Shown here: piece after piece, positions 63,949 to 64,000 of the stretch
How the letters are laid out: each line of letters opens with the position of its first letter
Position numbering within the stretch: position 1 is the stretch's first letter
DNA from: Nocardia iowensis
GTDB taxonomy: Bacteria; Actinomycetota; Actinomycetes; Mycobacteriales; Mycobacteriaceae
DNA: 64,000 bases
Assembly: GCF_019222765.1 (NCBI RefSeq)
Contig: NZ_CP078145.1
Location: forward strand, 2,914,001-2,978,000
Direction of reading: 5' to 3'
The notes under the pieces: model-generated
Seen by the model: the letters and a program-made list of their open reading frames with translations, nothing else
What the model was told of the DNA's origin: nothing
The model's database searches: none
Position numbers and translations under genes: made by a program

Positions 63949-64000
63949 TTACCGGCTTGCCTTCTGGTACGCCTCGACGACCTCGGCCGAAATCCGTCCC
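63949..64000 (-). CDS. lsr2: C-terminus of Lsr2-family nucleoid protein, partial
   Basis: Only the last 16 codons are inside the window: GRISAEVVEAYQKASR then TAA. The R-G-R-I-x-A-x-V-x-x-A-Y pattern is the AT-hook-like end of Lsr2, the xenogeneic silencer of actinobacteria. The remainder lies beyond the right edge. Confidence 0.75.
   Translation of the reverse strand, partial: GRISAEVVEAYQKASR

Overview
The window is high-GC DNA with dense, often overlapping genes, frequent GTG starts and few spacers. It looks chromosomal and comes from a mycolate-type actinomycete, most likely Nocardia or a close relative. Supporting markers are an LIP-family secretory lipase, an F420-type Ddn-like protein, a GT87 mannosyltransferase, the C-terminus of an Lsr2-like protein at the right edge, a BioQ-type operator, and a HelR-type RNA polymerase helicase behind a rifamycin-associated element. 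I see no rRNA, tRNA, CRISPR array, IS element or prophage.

Layout. 1-2642: MFS carrier with 5-oxoprolinase subunits PxpB and PxpC. 2900-4216: secreted lipase. 4265-8376: tryptophan-to-anthranilate (kynurenine) cluster, made of TDO, kynureninase and a PaaX-type regulator on the minus strand and, divergently, a formamidase with an extra N-terminal domain. 8381-15186: Ddn-like protein, a membrane-anchored EEP phosphatase, a GAF regulator with aldehyde dehydrogenase and DUF779, and a GntR regulator with ACC deaminase. 15407-19247: four-gene envelope cassette with Met/His-rich, YtkA/FixH-like and polytopic membrane proteins, possibly for copper. 19278-25498: DJ-1-like protein, ferritin-like helical protein, M28 aminopeptidase, HelR. 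25528-37372: two LysR regulators with divergent partners, a P450-histidine kinase-sensor-like operon, a mannosyltransferase, TerD, MFS and surface proteins. 38871-44374: six overlapping genes in which the biotin transporter bioY/bioM/bioN is interleaved with two AMP-dependent ligases and a thiolase. 44447-44515: a 22-residue hydrophobic peptide gene. 44930-58461: hydrolase, IlvD, DUF885 peptidase, PAP2 protein, DeoR/MFS pair, a secreted HExxH protein, LuxR regulator, cold-shock protein and Tat-exported phospholipase C.

58722-62293 (minus strand) is the most interesting part. It is a compact RiPP-type operon: a 46-residue precursor ending in a six-cysteine tail (CCSCGACCRCYA), a DUF692/MNIO iron oxidase overlapping it, a partner protein, and a glycosyltransferase whose C-terminus resembles the partner. 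A divergent NarL-type regulator lacking the phospho-acceptor Asp, and two long inverted repeats, lie upstream. The combination suggests a modified and perhaps glycosylated cysteine-rich peptide that I cannot match to a described product.
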